Below, in pieces: positions 1 through 10,295 of a DNA stretch of 64,000 bases (position 1 is its first letter; every line of letters starts with the position of its first letter). The position numbers were made by a program, and so were the translations under genes. The notes under the pieces were generated by a model that had not been told where the DNA came from, made no database searches, and worked only from the letters and a program-made list of their open reading frames with translations. Where the stretch lies: assembly GCF_027595985.1 (NCBI RefSeq), contig NC_073306.1, positions 98,182,926 through 98,246,925 of the forward strand. Reading direction: 5' to 3'. Origin of the DNA: Sorex araneus. Taxonomy: Eukaryota > Chordata > Mammalia > Eulipotyphla > Soricidae.

Positions 1-202
1 GGTAGTGGAAATATAACTATTCACTTATACTAACCTTGTTCCCTATAGAATTTAAATTGCCTAAAAGACTTGCAGTTATGATAAAAAGTTGAAAAAGACA
101 CAATATGAGGTTAGAGAGTAGAGTTACCAGCAATGCAAATCTTAACAGAGAGGTTTGGACTTATTTAGTCTACTATTGTCTTCTCAGAAAAAAAAAAAAA
201 AA

Positions 203-352
203 ACTACTCAGTGTACCTGGTGGAGCTCAAGTCTTACTCCTGGCTCTGTGCTCAAAAAATGATTCTGGTGGTGCTCAGGGGACCATATGGGGATAGAAAC
301 TGATTTGGCCAGGTACAAGGCAGTACCCTACTGAATGTACAATCTCTCCGGC
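203..352 (-). repeat. SINE-A, old copy
   Basis: Reverse-oriented copy with the order tail ('ctggtggagctcaag'), body ('gctcaggggaccatatgggg') and decayed tRNA-like head ending 'ctctccggc'. An A-run at 188-203 precedes it. It is heavily diverged. Confidence 0.6.
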
Positions 353-547
353 AAAAACACAGAAAGACCTCCATCTGCATCTAACTGCTGCAGGTGATTA
401 GTCCAGGTCCCTGCCCCCATAACACTGCCCACTTTGGAACACACTGATCTTCTGTCATGCGTCTGCCTGCCTGTCTGCATTCCAGTTATATGATGCAGAC
501 AGCATGATATACCGTGATGAGCTCTGGTTTAATAGTTAAACTGATGG

Positions 548-720
548 TCTGGAATGATAGTACAGGGGTTATGGTGATTTCCTTGCATACAGCTGACTCA
601 GGTTGGATTACTGGCACCACAAATGATCCCCTGAGTACCTCAGGAGGTCACTCCTAGCACAAAGTAAGGGATAGTCCCTGAGGACTGCTGGGTGTGCTTC
701 TCCACCCCAGCTCCAAAAAA
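548..720 (+). repeat. SINE-A, old copy
   Basis: Forward copy from 'ggaatgatagtacagg' (A-box region) through 'gcatacagctgactcaggttgga' to 'gggtgtgcttctccacccc' and an A-rich end. It is diverged throughout. Confidence 0.6.
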
Positions 721-919
721 CTGATTTAGGACTAACTCTTGTATAATCACACAGAACAGGTGGGGTATAAAGGAAAACAATATAGCTCTAAAGCCTTTAC
801 TGATCATGCTGGCATATCTGTTACACATGTCTTCATTTTGCTTTTGAGTCACACCCATTGGTGCTGGGGGATGAAGTGCCGTGGACGGGGTCCTGCTTAG
901 TTCATATCGTCAGCCCCCA

Positions 920-1053
920 ATTTTTTTTTGGCGCTACACACGGCAAAGTTCACCACTCCAGATGGTTATTAGGGACCATAAGGTATGCTGGGATCAAACC
1001 CAAGTGGTCGTGCAAGGCAAGTGCCCTACCCACTTGACTATTTCTTCAGGCCC
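920..1053 (-). repeat. SINE-A, old copy
   Basis: T-run, then a decayed 'cacacggcaaag' tail, 'agggaccataaggtatgctggg' body and 'gtgcaaggcaagtgccctacc' head, ending 'cttcaggccc'. Confidence 0.6.
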
Positions 1054-1071
1054 TATTTTATCTTATTAATT

Positions 1072-1222
1072 TTTTTTAATTATTATTTTTTTATTGAATC
1101 ACCATGTGGAAAGTTACAAAGCTTTCAGGCTTAAGTCTCAGTTATACAATGCTCGAACACCCATCCCTTCACCAGTGCACATATTCCACCACCAAGAATC
1201 ATAGTATATCTCCCCCAACCCT
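1072..1222 (-). repeat. L1 or LTC 3'-end stub
   Basis: Only the 3' terminal unit shared by the local L1 and LTC families is present: 'ttattgaatcaccatgtgg' through 'cacccatcccttcaccagtg' to 'tatatctccccc'. The unit is too short to say which family it came from. Confidence 0.7.
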
Positions 1223-1296
1223 CATTTTATTTATTTTTCCCAGAGAGTGTGCTTCATTGGGGTTTATACTTCTTGCCTTTATAGAATTTTGTTTCC

Positions 1297-1456
1297 TTTT
1301 TTTCTGTTTGTTTTCACACCCAGTGATGCTCAGGGTTACTCTTGGGGTGCATTCAGGAATCACTCATGGTGGTGCTCGGGGGACCATGTGGGATTCTGAG
1401 AATGGAACAGGGCAATGAACATAGGCAAATGCCCTATCTGCTGTATTACGGCTCCC
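1297..1456 (-). repeat. SINE-A, old copy abutting a pseudogene
   Basis: Reverse copy ('cacacccagtgatgctcagg' to 'ctgtattacggctccc'). Its head end touches the RPL35-like fragment at the codon after FYKG, so it marks the point where the pseudogene stops. Confidence 0.65.
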
Positions 1457-1682
1457 ATACACCCTTGTAGAATTTTCTTAGGTTCTGTCTCTGAGTTTGG
1501 TTAATTCTAGTGACAATACATACGGGTGATGGACTTGAGAACATTTGGATGCGAGAGTGCTTGGCTGCCACGCTGCCTACTACTTTGGTGACACACAGCT
1601 GGGCCCGCTCCAATTTCACGTGATCCGGCGGTTGGAACAACTCCTTCTTTTTACCAGGTCTCTGAGTCTTAATCTTGGTTAC
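1457..1682 (-). pseudogene. RPL35: RPL35 processed pseudogene fragment
   Basis: The minus-strand translation reads KIK-TQ-RPGKKKELFQ, then KLERAQLCVTKVVGSVAAKH, then RINQTQRQNLRKFYKG. This lines up in order with the first ~half of ribosomal protein L35 (60S subunit), including the conserved INQTQ-x-NLRKFYKG segment. No intron separates these parts, as expected of a retrocopy. The initiator is lost: the codon before the TKIK-like start reads GTA. The copy stops after FYKG where an old SINE-A begins, and the C-terminal half is not seen on the far side of that SINE. It carries many missense changes and is not functional. Confidence 0.75.
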
Positions 1683-2463
1683 ATCTGTCTAAACTGCTGC
1701 CACTGAGGCCTCTCAGAGGGAAAAAGGAAGGGAGCAGTATTTATAAGAAGAAACTGCTAGTCCTGGGTTTTCTAGGAAAAATATCTAGCCGTCATCCACA
1801 CAAAAAATATTTTTTTCAAGATTTTTCTACCAGCTACTTTATTGATCCTGAGGGATATTAACCATGTTAGCATCCCAAATGATCTGTACCCCTTAAATTG
1901 CTTACATAGTCTTTATTTCCCATTACATATACTATACTTCCTAAGAAGAGTTCTGATATGTACAAATCCTTTGTCTTCTTCCAAATGGCAGGGTGTGACA
2001 TTTTGGTACCATTTAAATTAGTACTTATCACAAACAATGATTTAGTTCATTGCTTCCCAAAGTTTAAGAGACCACCCTGAGGAAGTGTGAATCAGGGCTG
2101 GAATGAGGTGGGGCGTAGTAGCCCTCGGTACAATTAGGGGTGCTGAGTAATTTTTTTCCCTCTGCAAACGTGGGTAGCAGCCAAATAAATTTGTGAACAG
2201 TTAGTTTAGCTAATGCATCCCTTAATTCAACTCTCCAACTAATAACTGCTTATTCCTCCCCCGCAATGTCCCCAACCACCACAAAAAGACTAACCCCCAA
2301 TCACCAGATAATAGATTTAATGTTAGGAGACTAGGTGTCTCTGCAGCAGTGAGGTAGAGGCCTGGTGGTCACTCCCCAAAATACAAAGGCAACTGGGAGT
2401 GGTCGCTAGGCCCCTGCACTAATTGGGGGTCAAGGCTGGGGCCTGAAATGCAGAGAAATGCTC

Positions 2464-2616
2464 AAGCCTTTGGGTGCTGGGGGCCACCAGGGCAACGCTG
2501 AGCAATACTCAGGGGCCTCTAGGGCCACACCCAGAGGTGCTGAGAGGCTGCCTGGCACCTTATCAAACTCAGGGCCTGGCTCAGCAAAGCATGTGCCATT
2601 GACTGCTAAGCTATCT
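2464..2616 (-). repeat. Old SINE-A-like copy used as an L1 target
   Basis: Degenerate reverse SINE ('ggccacacccagaggtgctg' to 'gctaagctatctccctggccc'). Its head end 'CCCTGGCCC' was duplicated when the next-door L1 inserted. Confidence 0.45.
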
Positions 2617-2632
2617 CCCTGGCCCATTTTTA

Positions 2633-3643
2633 TTTATTATTTATTTATTTATTAATTTTTAATTTTTAATTAGTGAATCACCGTGAGGGTACAGTTACAG
2701 ATTTATACATTTTTGTGCTCATGTTTCCCCCATACAAAATTCAAGAACCCATCCCTTCACCAGTGCCCATTCTCCACCACCAGTAAACCCAGTGTTTCCC
2801 CCCACCCCAAACTGCCACTATGGCAGGGTATTCCCTTTCGTTCTCTCTCTCTGATTAGGTGTTGTAGTTTGCAATAAAGGTGTTGAGTGGCCATTGCGTT
2901 CAGTCTCTAGTCTACATTCGGCACGTGTCACACCTCCCCCGCATGACCTCCGACCACATTTTACTTGGTGTTCCCTTCTCTGAGTTGCCCAGAATGAGAC
3001 CAGCCTCCAAGCCATGGAGTCAACCTCCTAGTACTTATTTCTACTATTCTTGGGTGTTAGACTCCTAGTCTATTATTCTATATTCCACAGATGAGTGCAA
3101 TCTTTCTATGTCTGTCTCTCTCTTTCTGACTCATTTCACTTAGCATGATACTTTCCATGCTGATCCACTTATATGCAAACTTCATGACCTCATTTTTTCT
3201 AACAGCTGCATAGTATTCCATTGTATAGATGTACCAGAGTTTCTTCAACCAGTCATCTGTTCTAGGGCACTCGGGTTTTTTCCAGATTCTGGCTATTGTA
3301 AACAGTGCTGCGATGAACATATAAGTGCAGATGTCATTTTGACTATACTTTTTTGCTTCTCTGGGATATATTCCCAGCAGTGGTATTGCTGGGTCAAATG
3401 GGAGCTCAACCTCTAGTTTTTTGAGAATCGTCCATATTGTTTTCCAAAAGGGCTGAACTAGTCGGCATTCCCACCAGCAGTGTAGAAGGGTCCCTTTCTC
3501 CCCACATCCTCTCCAACAGTGGTTGCTTTTGTTCTTTTGGATGTGTGCCAGTCTCTGTGGTGTGAGGTGGTATCTCATGGTTGTTTTGATCTGCATCTCT
3601 CTGATGATTAGTGATGCAGAGTACTTTTTCATGTGCCTTTTGG
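2633..3643 (-). mobile_element. L1 LINE, 5'-truncated, with TSD
   Basis: Reverse-oriented LINE-1 3' end of about 1 kb. From its 5' side it encodes the ORF2 C-terminus (3632 to 3078): [17 protein letters not shown], the [18 protein letters not shown] zinc-knuckle-like region, [23 protein letters not shown] and [12 protein letters not shown], with a stop after LICGI. About 420 bp of 3'UTR and an AT-rich tail follow. A perfect 16-bp TSD, CCCTGGCCCATTTTTA, flanks it at 2617-2632 and 3644-3659. The C-terminal frame is open over ~184 codons, so the insertion is fairly young; it is still a dead fragment without RT or endonuclease. Confidence 0.93.
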
Positions 3644-3945
3644 CCCTGGCCCATTTTTAATTGTCCTCATGAAGACTGACTTGTGTTATCTTTTTTTAAA
3701 AGTAGAGATTATTATCAGTTTGTGAATGGACATTATATTTTAAGTTCCTCCCAAATCCATGTATATACCCTCTCCCAAATTGTTTAAAGGTTACTAGATC
3801 TTGATGATAAACTCTAATTTGCACTATTTATGTGTTCCTAAGTTAAGGGGCTTATTGTCTGAGAAACTACTTAAAATTGATTCTAATGTATTTAGGGAGC
3901 TGGTTTATTGTTTTGTGTATGAACTAAGGAACCTTATATTCTTAC

Positions 3946-4063
3946 TTGTTTTGGGGTTACAAATGGAGATACTCCGGGTTTATCCTGGCTTTGTGCTCAG
4001 GGACTGAACTTGGGTCAGCTGTAAAGGCAAGCACCCTACTTGCAGCACTATCTCTACAGCCCC
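3946..4063 (-). repeat. SINE-A, internally deleted
   Basis: Reverse copy. The body between 'gtgctcagggactgaac' and 'ttgggtcagctgtaaaggc' is shortened, and the head ends 'ctctacagccc'. It runs directly into the CCCT/CCTT microsatellite. Confidence 0.6.
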
Positions 4064-4067
4064 CCCA

Positions 4068-4205
4068 AACCCTCCCTCCTTCCCTCCCTCCCTCCCTCCC
4101 TCCCTCCCTTCCTTCCTTCCTTCCTTCCTTCCTTCCTTCCTTCCTTCCTTCCTTCCTTCCTTCCTTCCTTCCTTCCTTCCTTCCTTCCTTCTTCCCTCCC
4201 TCCTT
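4068..4205. repeat. (TCCC)n-(TTCC)n microsatellite
   Basis: About 135 bp of near-perfect tetranucleotide: first TCCC units, then TTCC units, then decayed TCCC. The long Pro/Ser/Leu or Lys/Glu/Gly reading frames across it are artefacts. Confidence 0.97.
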
Positions 4206-4229
4206 CACTCCCCCCTCTTTCCCCTCTTC

Positions 4230-4374
4230 CTTGCTCAGGGGTTAGTCCTGCCTTGTTGCTTGCAAGGGGTTTGCCCTCTGTGGTGTTTTGGTGACCATGT
4301 AGTGCCAAGGATCAGACCTACACATCCTTTGTGCAAATCCAGTCCACTGGCCCACTGAGCTATCTCTCGGACTC
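4230..4374 (-). repeat. SINE-A, old copy
   Basis: Decayed reverse copy 'gctcaggggttagtcctgcc' to 'gagctatctctcggactc', lying on the other side of the TTCC microsatellite from another SINE. Confidence 0.55.
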
Positions 4375-4449
4375 TTAATTCCTGAATTAAGAAACTTTAA
4401 GGATGTTAGGAAGTCAAAACCATAGAGCATTAAAAAAAAAAATCTTTGT

Positions 4450-4620
4450 TTTGTGTTTTGAGGTCACACCAGCGGTGCTCAGGGGTTTCTCCTGGCTCTA
4501 CACTCAGGAATTAATCCTGGCAGTGCTTGAGGGAACATATAAAATGCTGGGGATCGAACATGGGTTGGCTGCATGCAAGGCAAAATGCCCTACCTGCTTG
4601 TTGTACTATCACTCCAGCCC
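4450..4620 (-). repeat. SINE-A
   Basis: Complete reverse copy: 'ggtcacaccagcggtgctc', 'ctcaggaattaatcctggc', 'gggatcgaacatgggttgg' (B-box complement) and 'actatcactccagccc'. Confidence 0.85.
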
Positions 4621-4702
4621 ACCAAATCTTCACTATTTGATGAAACTTTAATTATTTCAAGAGAGTAAGTATCTAAGATTCTTTAGCAGCTTTTGTTCCC
4701 TT

Positions 4703-4869
4703 ATATTTTTGGGGCCACACCCAGCTGTGCTCAGCGCTTACTTCAGGCTCTGCACCCTGGGGGTTACTCCTGATGGGGCTCAGGAGACCATATATGGTGC
4801 CAGGGATCAAACTCTGGTCAGCTGTATGCAAAGCAAGTGCCCGACACACTGTACTATCGCTGCAGCCCC
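4703..4869 (-). repeat. SINE-A
   Basis: Complete reverse copy with a variant body ('caccctgggggttactcc'), ending 'actatcgctgcagccccc'. Confidence 0.8.
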
Positions 4870-4902
4870 CTTTGGCAGCTTTTCCCTCCTCCCCTCCCCC
4901 AT

Positions 4903-5039
4903 CTGGCAATGGTCAGGGGTTTTGCACTTAGTAATCACCTAGGCGGGAACAGGGGGACCATATTGGGTGTTGAGGTTCGTATCTGGACCAGCTGTATGGA
5001 AAGTAAATGCCCTAACCACTGTACTATCTCTTCGGCCCC
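4903..5039 (-). repeat. SINE-A, old copy
   Basis: Reverse copy, third in a head-to-tail run with the two preceding copies; ends 'actatctcttcggcccc'. Confidence 0.65.
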
Positions 5040-5212
5040 TCCTTAGCAGCTCTTAACTGACACATTCCAGGTCGGGATGTGCAAGATTACTTTAGGGCAG
5101 TGAAAAAAGCTTCAGTACTTCAGTACTTCTCTTTTTATTAAAATTAAAAAAAAGTTCTTTGGTTTTAGGGCAGTCAACAAGTACATAAAAAGATCTCAGT
5201 ATCATTGTCATT

Positions 5213-5460
5213 GGGACTGGAACAATAGCACAGCGGGTAGGGCGTTTGCCTTGCATGTGGCCGACCCGGGTTCAATTCTTCCGCCCCTCTCGGAGAGCCC
5301 AGCAAGCTACCGAGAGTATCCCGCCCACACGGCAGAGCCTGGCAAGCTACCCGTGGCATATTTGATATGCCAAAAACATTAACAAGTTTCACAATGGAGA
5401 TGTTACTGGTGCCCGCTCGAGCAAATGGGATGAGCAATGGGATGACAGTGATACAGTGAT
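5213..5460 (+). repeat. SINE-B (RTE-tailed SINE)
   Basis: Nearly complete. The tRNA-like head is 'tagcacagcgggtagggcg' with B-box-like 'gggttcaattc'. The body has 'ctctcggagagcc', two copies of 'ggcaagctaccg/c' and the 'ggcatatttgatatgcc' palindrome. The tail is 'gttactggtgcccgctcgag' then 'gacagtgatacagtgat'. Flanked by imperfect 12-bp repeats (ATCATTGTCATT at 5201, ATCACTGTCATT at 5459). It interrupts an ancient L1. Confidence 0.9.
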
Positions 5461-5653
5461 CACTGTCATTAGGGAAATGCAAGTCAAAATCACAACGAGC
5501 TAGCATTTCACACCTACCAGGGAAAAAATTAGAAATCAGAAAACTAAAGCAAAACAAAAATGGAACATTACAAGTGTAGGCGAGGATGTGAAGAAATTAT
5601 AACTCTCATGCAACACTAGTGGGAAGATGAAATGACATAGTTGCTGTGGAGAA

Positions 5654-5789
5654 ATTTTTTTTGGAGAATATTTTGGGTTACACCCTGCAGTGCTCTGGGG
5701 TCACTCCCTGCAGCACCAGGGATAGCTGGGAATGGAATCCAGGACTCTTGGGTACAAAGCAGATGTTCCAGCTCTTTGAGCAAGCCCCC
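5654..5789 (-). repeat. Old SINE-A-like insertion in ancient L1
   Basis: Reverse copy 'gggttacaccctgcagtgct' to 'ctttgagcaagcccc', separating the L1 words 'gctgtggagaaa' and 'gtggaaaacattttgg'. Confidence 0.55.
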
Positions 5790-5897
5790 GTGGAAAACAT
5801 TTTGGTGAATCCTCAAAAATTTAAATATAAAATTAAACACATAACTCAGCAATTTTACTCCTAGTTATATACCAAAGATAATTTAAAACAGGGTCTT

Positions 5898-6033
5898 AAG
5901 GAGCCAGAGAGAGAACTCAAAGGACTAGAATGCTTGTTTTGCATGTCTGGGGGTACAGGTTTGATCCCCAACATCACTGGGTGTAGTGCTGGAGGCCCAA
6001 TGCACTACTGGAGCCCAAAACAAAACAAAATGA
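5898..6033 (+). repeat. Old SINE-A-like insertion in ancient L1
   Basis: Forward copy from 'gagccagagagagaac' via 'caggtttgatccccaacatc' (clear B box) to a (CAAAA)n tail. Confidence 0.65.
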
Positions 6034-6206
6034 TATAAAGATTTCTTAAAAATAAAGCAAAATAGGGACTCAGATACTTGTGTATCCACATTCACAGCAT
6101 TACTCACAATCAAAACAATCTAAACGTTCAAAATTAGATGAGTGGATAAACAAAATATGGCTTATACAATGAGGTATTATTCAGTCTTAAAAAGGAATGG
6201 AGTTTT

Positions 6207-6315
6207 GGGGCTGGAGATACAGTACAGTGGGAAAAGTTTTTTGCTCCCTGACACCCCATATAGTCTTCTGAACACTTCAGGGGTGGCTTGCAAACAAACA
6301 CACAAACAAACAAGG
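6207..6315 (+). repeat. SINE-A, internally deleted
   Basis: Forward copy with an intact A-box side ('ggggctggagatacagtacagt') that jumps to the tail; the B box is missing; ends in (CAAA)n. Confidence 0.55.
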
Positions 6316-6331
6316 GACTAAAGATCTGGTT

Positions 6332-6470
6332 GTGAGATAGATAAAGGGCTAGAGTGGATGCTTTGCATGCAGGAGGTCCTGGTTTGATGTCCTCCACCAC
6401 ATTTCTGGGAGCACCAAAGTGGGAGTGGCTCCTGAGCATGACCTATGTGGCCACAAAACAAAACAAAACA
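6332..6470 (+). repeat. Old SINE-A-like insertion in ancient L1
   Basis: Forward copy ('gtggatgctttgcatgcagg', 'ctggtttgatgtcctcc') with a (CAAAA)n tail; the ancient L1 resumes right after it. Confidence 0.6.
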
Positions 6471-6675
6471 AGGAAGTTCTGATGCATGCTACCATGGATG
6501 AACTTTGAAAACATGTTAAGTAAATTAAGTTAGACATGTATTATATGATTCCACTTAGTTGAAGTACTTCAAATAACCAAATCCACAGCAACAGAAAATA
6601 GAGCACTATTTTCCAGGGTCGGGGTTGGGAGGGAAGGAATATGTGGTAGCATTTATGTTTGGAATAAAAAAATTC

Positions 6676-6870
6676 TGGGGGGAGAGATAGTACAGGAGAT
6701 AAAGGGCTTGCTTTGCATGCAGGTAGATCAACCGAAACACTGGTTTGAATTTCTGGCACCACAATGGTTTCCTTATCCCTGTAAGGAGTGATCCCTGCAC
6801 ACAGTCAGGAGTAAGCCCTAAGCACCACTAGGGTGGTGGTTTATTTTGAAGCCTCAAAACAAAACCAAAA
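6676..6870 (+). repeat. SINE-A, old copy
   Basis: Forward copy with A-box side 'gggagagatagtacagg' and 'gctttgcatgcagg', and CAAAA-rich end. A short insertion sits before the B box. Confidence 0.6.
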
Positions 6871-6956
6871 TAATTAGAATTGCATGTAAAAAAACATTTC
6901 AATTATGAGTTATCATCGTAAAACAGAAATTGTCTTTAATATTATTTAAACAGGGT

Positions 6957-7062
6957 TCTAGAGCCATGGATAAAGTGGTAGAACATATACCTTCCATATT
7001 GCTCTGGATTTAATCACCACCCTAGCATGGATACCCACCACCTTCAGGTAGCTCTGGTGACC
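6957..7062 (+). repeat. Old SINE-A fragment
   Basis: Head-like 'agagccatggataaagtgg' followed by 'gctctggatttaatcacc'; tail not recognisable. Confidence 0.35.
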
Positions 7063-7071
7063 ATTTTTGTT

Positions 7072-7230
7072 GTTGATATTGGCTCACACCTGGCAGTGCT
7101 CAGGGTTTACTCCTGGCTCTGTGCTCAGGGATTGCTCTGGGCAGTGTTCAAATGAGATGCTGAGAATTGAAGCCGGGTCTGTTACATGCAAGTCAAGAGC
7201 CGTACCTGCTGTGCTGTCGCTCTGGATCAG
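7072..7230 (-). repeat. SINE-A
   Basis: Reverse copy: 'ggctcacacctggcagtgct', 'ctcctggctctgtgctcagg', 'catgcaagtcaagagccg', ending 'gctgtcgctctgg'. Confidence 0.75.
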
Positions 7231-7288
7231 CCCTGTTTACTCTTAAGCACTACAGTAATAAAAAGTTTGGGTTAAAATAAGTTTTGAG

Positions 7289-7463
7289 AGGCCGGAGCAA
7301 TAGTACAGTGGGTAGGGCATTTGCCTTGCACACAGCCAACCTGGGTTCAATCCCCGGCATTCCACATGGTCCCCCAAGCACTGCCAGGGGTAATTCCTGA
7401 GCGCAGAGCCAGGAGTAACCCCTGAGTATCACTGGCTGTAACCCAAAAAGCAAAATAAATAAG
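7289..7463 (+). repeat. SINE-A with perfect TSD
   Basis: Full-length forward copy, from 'ggccggagcaatagtacagt' to 'aacccaaaaagcaaaataa'. A perfect 16-bp [19 protein letters not shown], lies at 7273-7288 and 7464-7479. Another, older SINE follows at once. Confidence 0.95.
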
Positions 7464-7479
7464 TAAAATAAGTTTTGAG

Positions 7480-7665
7480 GGCTGGGGAGGTAACTCAAAG
7501 AGCTACAGTGCATGCCCAGCATGCATAAAGTCTTGAGTTGTAGCTCCAGTACTGTGTGGTACCCCCAGCACTGCCAGGTGTAGCCTAGGAGGCCCTCAGT
7601 ATTACTACATCTAAGCAGTATTGAAGTGCCAGGCCTAAGCATTGAACTATCAGGCCTGCACAGCT
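7480..7665 (+). repeat. SINE-A-like, old
   Basis: Forward copy 'ggctggggaggtaactcaa' to 'ggcctgcac', decayed, with extra sequence near its 3' end. Confidence 0.5.
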
Positions 7666-8097
7666 GGGCCATGCATTGTCAGAAGTAGCTACCTGTGGTT
7701 TCTGAGGAATTCTTGGGAGACCCCTCCCTCCTTACCATTACAGAAGAAATCATTAAATGAAAAACTACTAAGCATATCTGTTTAGCCAAGATCAAGAAAC
7801 ACTTTCATATGCTATTGTCAACCAATATACCCATATTGTATTTTTTTCAGTTTCCGAGAAGAGTGCATTGATACTGGCTTTTACTAATAGAAATATAAAT
7901 TTCCATTTCTTTCTCTAATCTGTGACTTATTACAGGGCCTAGTATGTCGGAAACTGTCTTTTTCTTAATAATTGGAACATTTGTATCAAATCAGAAGAGT
8001 GCAGTGTATGAGAACAGTGTCCAACACAACAATGAGCAATAAAACAGGAATTTCCAATACTGAACTCTTCAAAATATGTTATTTTTCTGTTGATTAG

Positions 8098-8290
8098 CTC
8101 GTGGTGCTTGAGTGGCTGAGGGCCACTTCCATGAATACTCAGCCAGTAATGTGGGTCTAATCGCTCAGAGCTAGACCCTGGTGCTTCTCAGGCCCAGCAG
8201 CGATGGAGAGAGTCAGGGACACAACTGGTGGTGCTCAGGGATTAAACTTTGGTCCTCAAGCTCTATCCTTTAAGGTAACTCCCTAGGCCT
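8098..8290 (-). repeat. Very old SINE-like sequence
   Basis: Weak reverse-SINE words ('cacaactggtggtgctcagg', 'aactccctaggcct') with little else conserved. Confidence 0.35.
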
Positions 8291-8423
8291 TTGTGGATTA
8301 TATTTTTTAAAGTAAGACTATATATATTTAGAAGTGCAAAAAATTATTATGAACCAGTTAATATACCAATGAATCAAATTTTATGAATGGGCAGTTTTCA
8401 GTCATTTGATGTTTATATTATCT

Positions 8424-8937
8424 TCATGAAGGAACCGGCTGAGGAACCCAGGTGTGCAGGACCCGGGGCCGAGGGTCCTCCAAGGCTGCTTGGATCGGGA
8501 CTGGGCCTCTTCCACCCAGATTTCTCGTTTTCCAGTAGCTATGCAGTCACACCCAGAAACTGCCTCCGGCGTGTAATCCCATCAACGGCCAACATCCAGA
8601 GACTAAAAAACCAAGCTCCTGGAAGTCAAGGGATATCTGATAGCCTAGTTCTCCCTCTTGGAGAACCTGGCAAGCTACCGAGAGTTTACTGCCCGCATGG
8701 GGGAGAGCCTGGAAAGCGCCCCATGGTGTATTCATATGCCAAATACAGTAACAATGATGGGTCTCATTCCCCTGACCCTGAAGAGCCTCTAATGAGGCAC
8801 CATTATTATATTATTATACTATTGGGAAGGATGAGTAAAGAGAGGCTGCTAAAATCTCAGGGTTAGGACAAATGGAGATTTTACTGGGCCTGCTTGAGCA
8901 AATCGATGATCAACGGTATGACAATGATACAGTGATT
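8424..8937 (+). mobile_element. RTC: non-tRNA composite with RTE tail
   Basis: About 510 bp. The GC-rich head ('catgaaggaaccggctgagg' to 'gatcgggactgggcctcttc') and middle ('ccatcaacggccaacatcca', 'cctagttctccctcttgg') have no tRNA-like boxes. They join a body shared with SINE-B ('ggcaagctaccgagagttt'). The 3' end is RTE/SINE-B-like: 'gcttgagcaaatcgatgat' then 'gacaatgatacagtgat'. The same head, middle and tail order recurs, reversed, at 41.8-42.3 kb, so this is a repeat family rather than a chance fusion. The ~160-codon open frame (8387-8866) looks incidental: the other copy does not keep it. Confidence 0.8.
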
Positions 8938-9090
8938 ATCTTTGGTTGAAGTGATCATATGAAAAGCCTACCAATCTAAATTGTAGAGAAGACTATCTTT
9001 CTCTAAGTTTACATAAATATTTATTAAGTATGACTGTTGATACGAAAACTTTGTGTCATGAAACATCTGTAACTTTCTTAAACAATTCTT

Positions 9091-9091
9091 T

Positions 9092-9146
<55 letters not shown>

Positions 9147-9151
9147 TATCT
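9091..9151. repeat. (TG)n microsatellite
   Basis: About 30 TG units with TA interruptions at both ends. Confidence 0.97.
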
Positions 9152-9265
9152 GAATTCAGGGCCTTATACATAGAAAGCAGGTACTCTATTACTAAAATAC
9201 ATTCCTGTCCAAAATTACTAATTTATTTCATTCTAAATAGAACATAGCAACACTTAGGATCACAA

Positions 9266-9434
9266 TTTTTTTTTGGGGGGGTCACAACTTGCGATGCACA
9301 GGGGTTACTCCTAGCTCTGCACTCAGAAATTCCCCTGGCAGTGCTCAGGGGACCATATGGGATACTGGGAATTGAACCCGGGTCAGCCGCATGCAAGGCA
9401 AATGCCCTACCAGCTGTGCTACTGCTCCAGCCCT
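9266..9434 (-). repeat. SINE-A
   Basis: Complete reverse copy. Imperfect TSDs are seen as 'aggatcacaatttttt' before and 'aagatcacatttttt' after. Confidence 0.88.
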
Positions 9435-9609
9435 AAGATCACATTTTTTTTTTAAAGTCCCATATATTGGGTCAGAAATAATAAACAGGTAAGAATAAGC
9501 CTCTCTGCAACCAATATTTCAACACAGGACATAAAAGAAAAGCATGTTTTAGAATGTATGGCTGAATTAGTAGAAAATTAAGAAATATTTTTTTTCAGCC
9601 TCAAACATT

Positions 9610-9875
9610 AAGGCAAACACCAAGAGACTAGAGAGGTAGGTCAGTGGTGAAGTCAGGGAGCCTTGAATGTATCTACTTGTGCCTGGCCACTTCAAGTCTG
9701 AATAGAAGATAAAGACTGAGCACAAACACAGAGAACATCAAAGAATGACAGAGCCTTCCCAAGGTAATGGCTAACGGTGGGAGGCCCAGGTTAGATACCC
9801 ACCATTGCAAGGTCGCCTGACCTGAGAGTAGCCCCAAAGCAGTTATGGATATGACCTAAAATAAAAACCCAGAAA
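9610..9875 (+). repeat. Two degenerate SINE-A-like copies
   Basis: 'caagagactagagaggtagg' and, about 120 bp on, 'caaggtaatggctaacggtgg' with 'ggttagatacccaccattgc', then 'agagtagccccaaagcag'. Only partial matches to the SINE-A order. Confidence 0.35.
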
Positions 9876-10295
9876 ATTAAAGCTCAGCCATATTTTTAGT
9901 TACATCTGTACCTTGCTCCTCCCAATCAAGAGGTGGTCTTTTCCTTCTTGAACCTTGGTCTCATCTTTGACTGCCTTAACAAAAAGAACGTCTTGAAAGT
10001 AATACTGCATGATATTTAAGATTAGGTAATGTAGGATAGTAACAGGATCTCTACCTCAGGTTGTCTCTCTGGACACTTAACCAGGAACCCAGCCACTAGG
10101 CTGGGAGGAAGTTTAGACAATAAAAATTTACATAAGTAGATGTTCTGGCCAATGCTAAGTCAGGTGACTTATTCTTCATTACACCTCCTAGTGATTTTCA
10201 TTGACTGAAATATCCTGTGCTTTATCTATCCATTGTTCTTCCTATTCAGAACCGGTGTGTATCATTGACTTTTTTTTAGCTGTTTCTTTGCCTTT

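Larger units (their letters stand above)
5471..6666 (+). mobile_element. Ancient L1 3' end, split by SINEs
   Basis: Decayed ORF2 3' sequence in forward order: 'gggaaatgcaagtcaaaatc', 'gcgaggatgtgaagaaatt', 'cagcaattttactcctag', 'gtggataaacaaaatatgg', 'ctaccatggatgaactttg', then the 3'UTR-like 'gggttgggagggaagg'. At least four SINE fragments cut it. Confidence 0.75.

Noticed and set aside
3078..3632. A functional gene for the 184-codon minus-strand frame
   Set aside because: It is the C-terminal end of L1 ORF2 in a 5'-truncated, TSD-bounded insertion without catalytic domains.
3946..4308. Open frames of 80-100 codons rich in Pro/Ser/Leu or Lys/Glu/Gly
   Set aside because: They are translations of the TCCC/TTCC microsatellite in several frames at once.
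8387..8866. 159-codon plus-strand open frame
   Set aside because: It lies in the RTC element, is not kept in the other RTC copy, and shows no domain.
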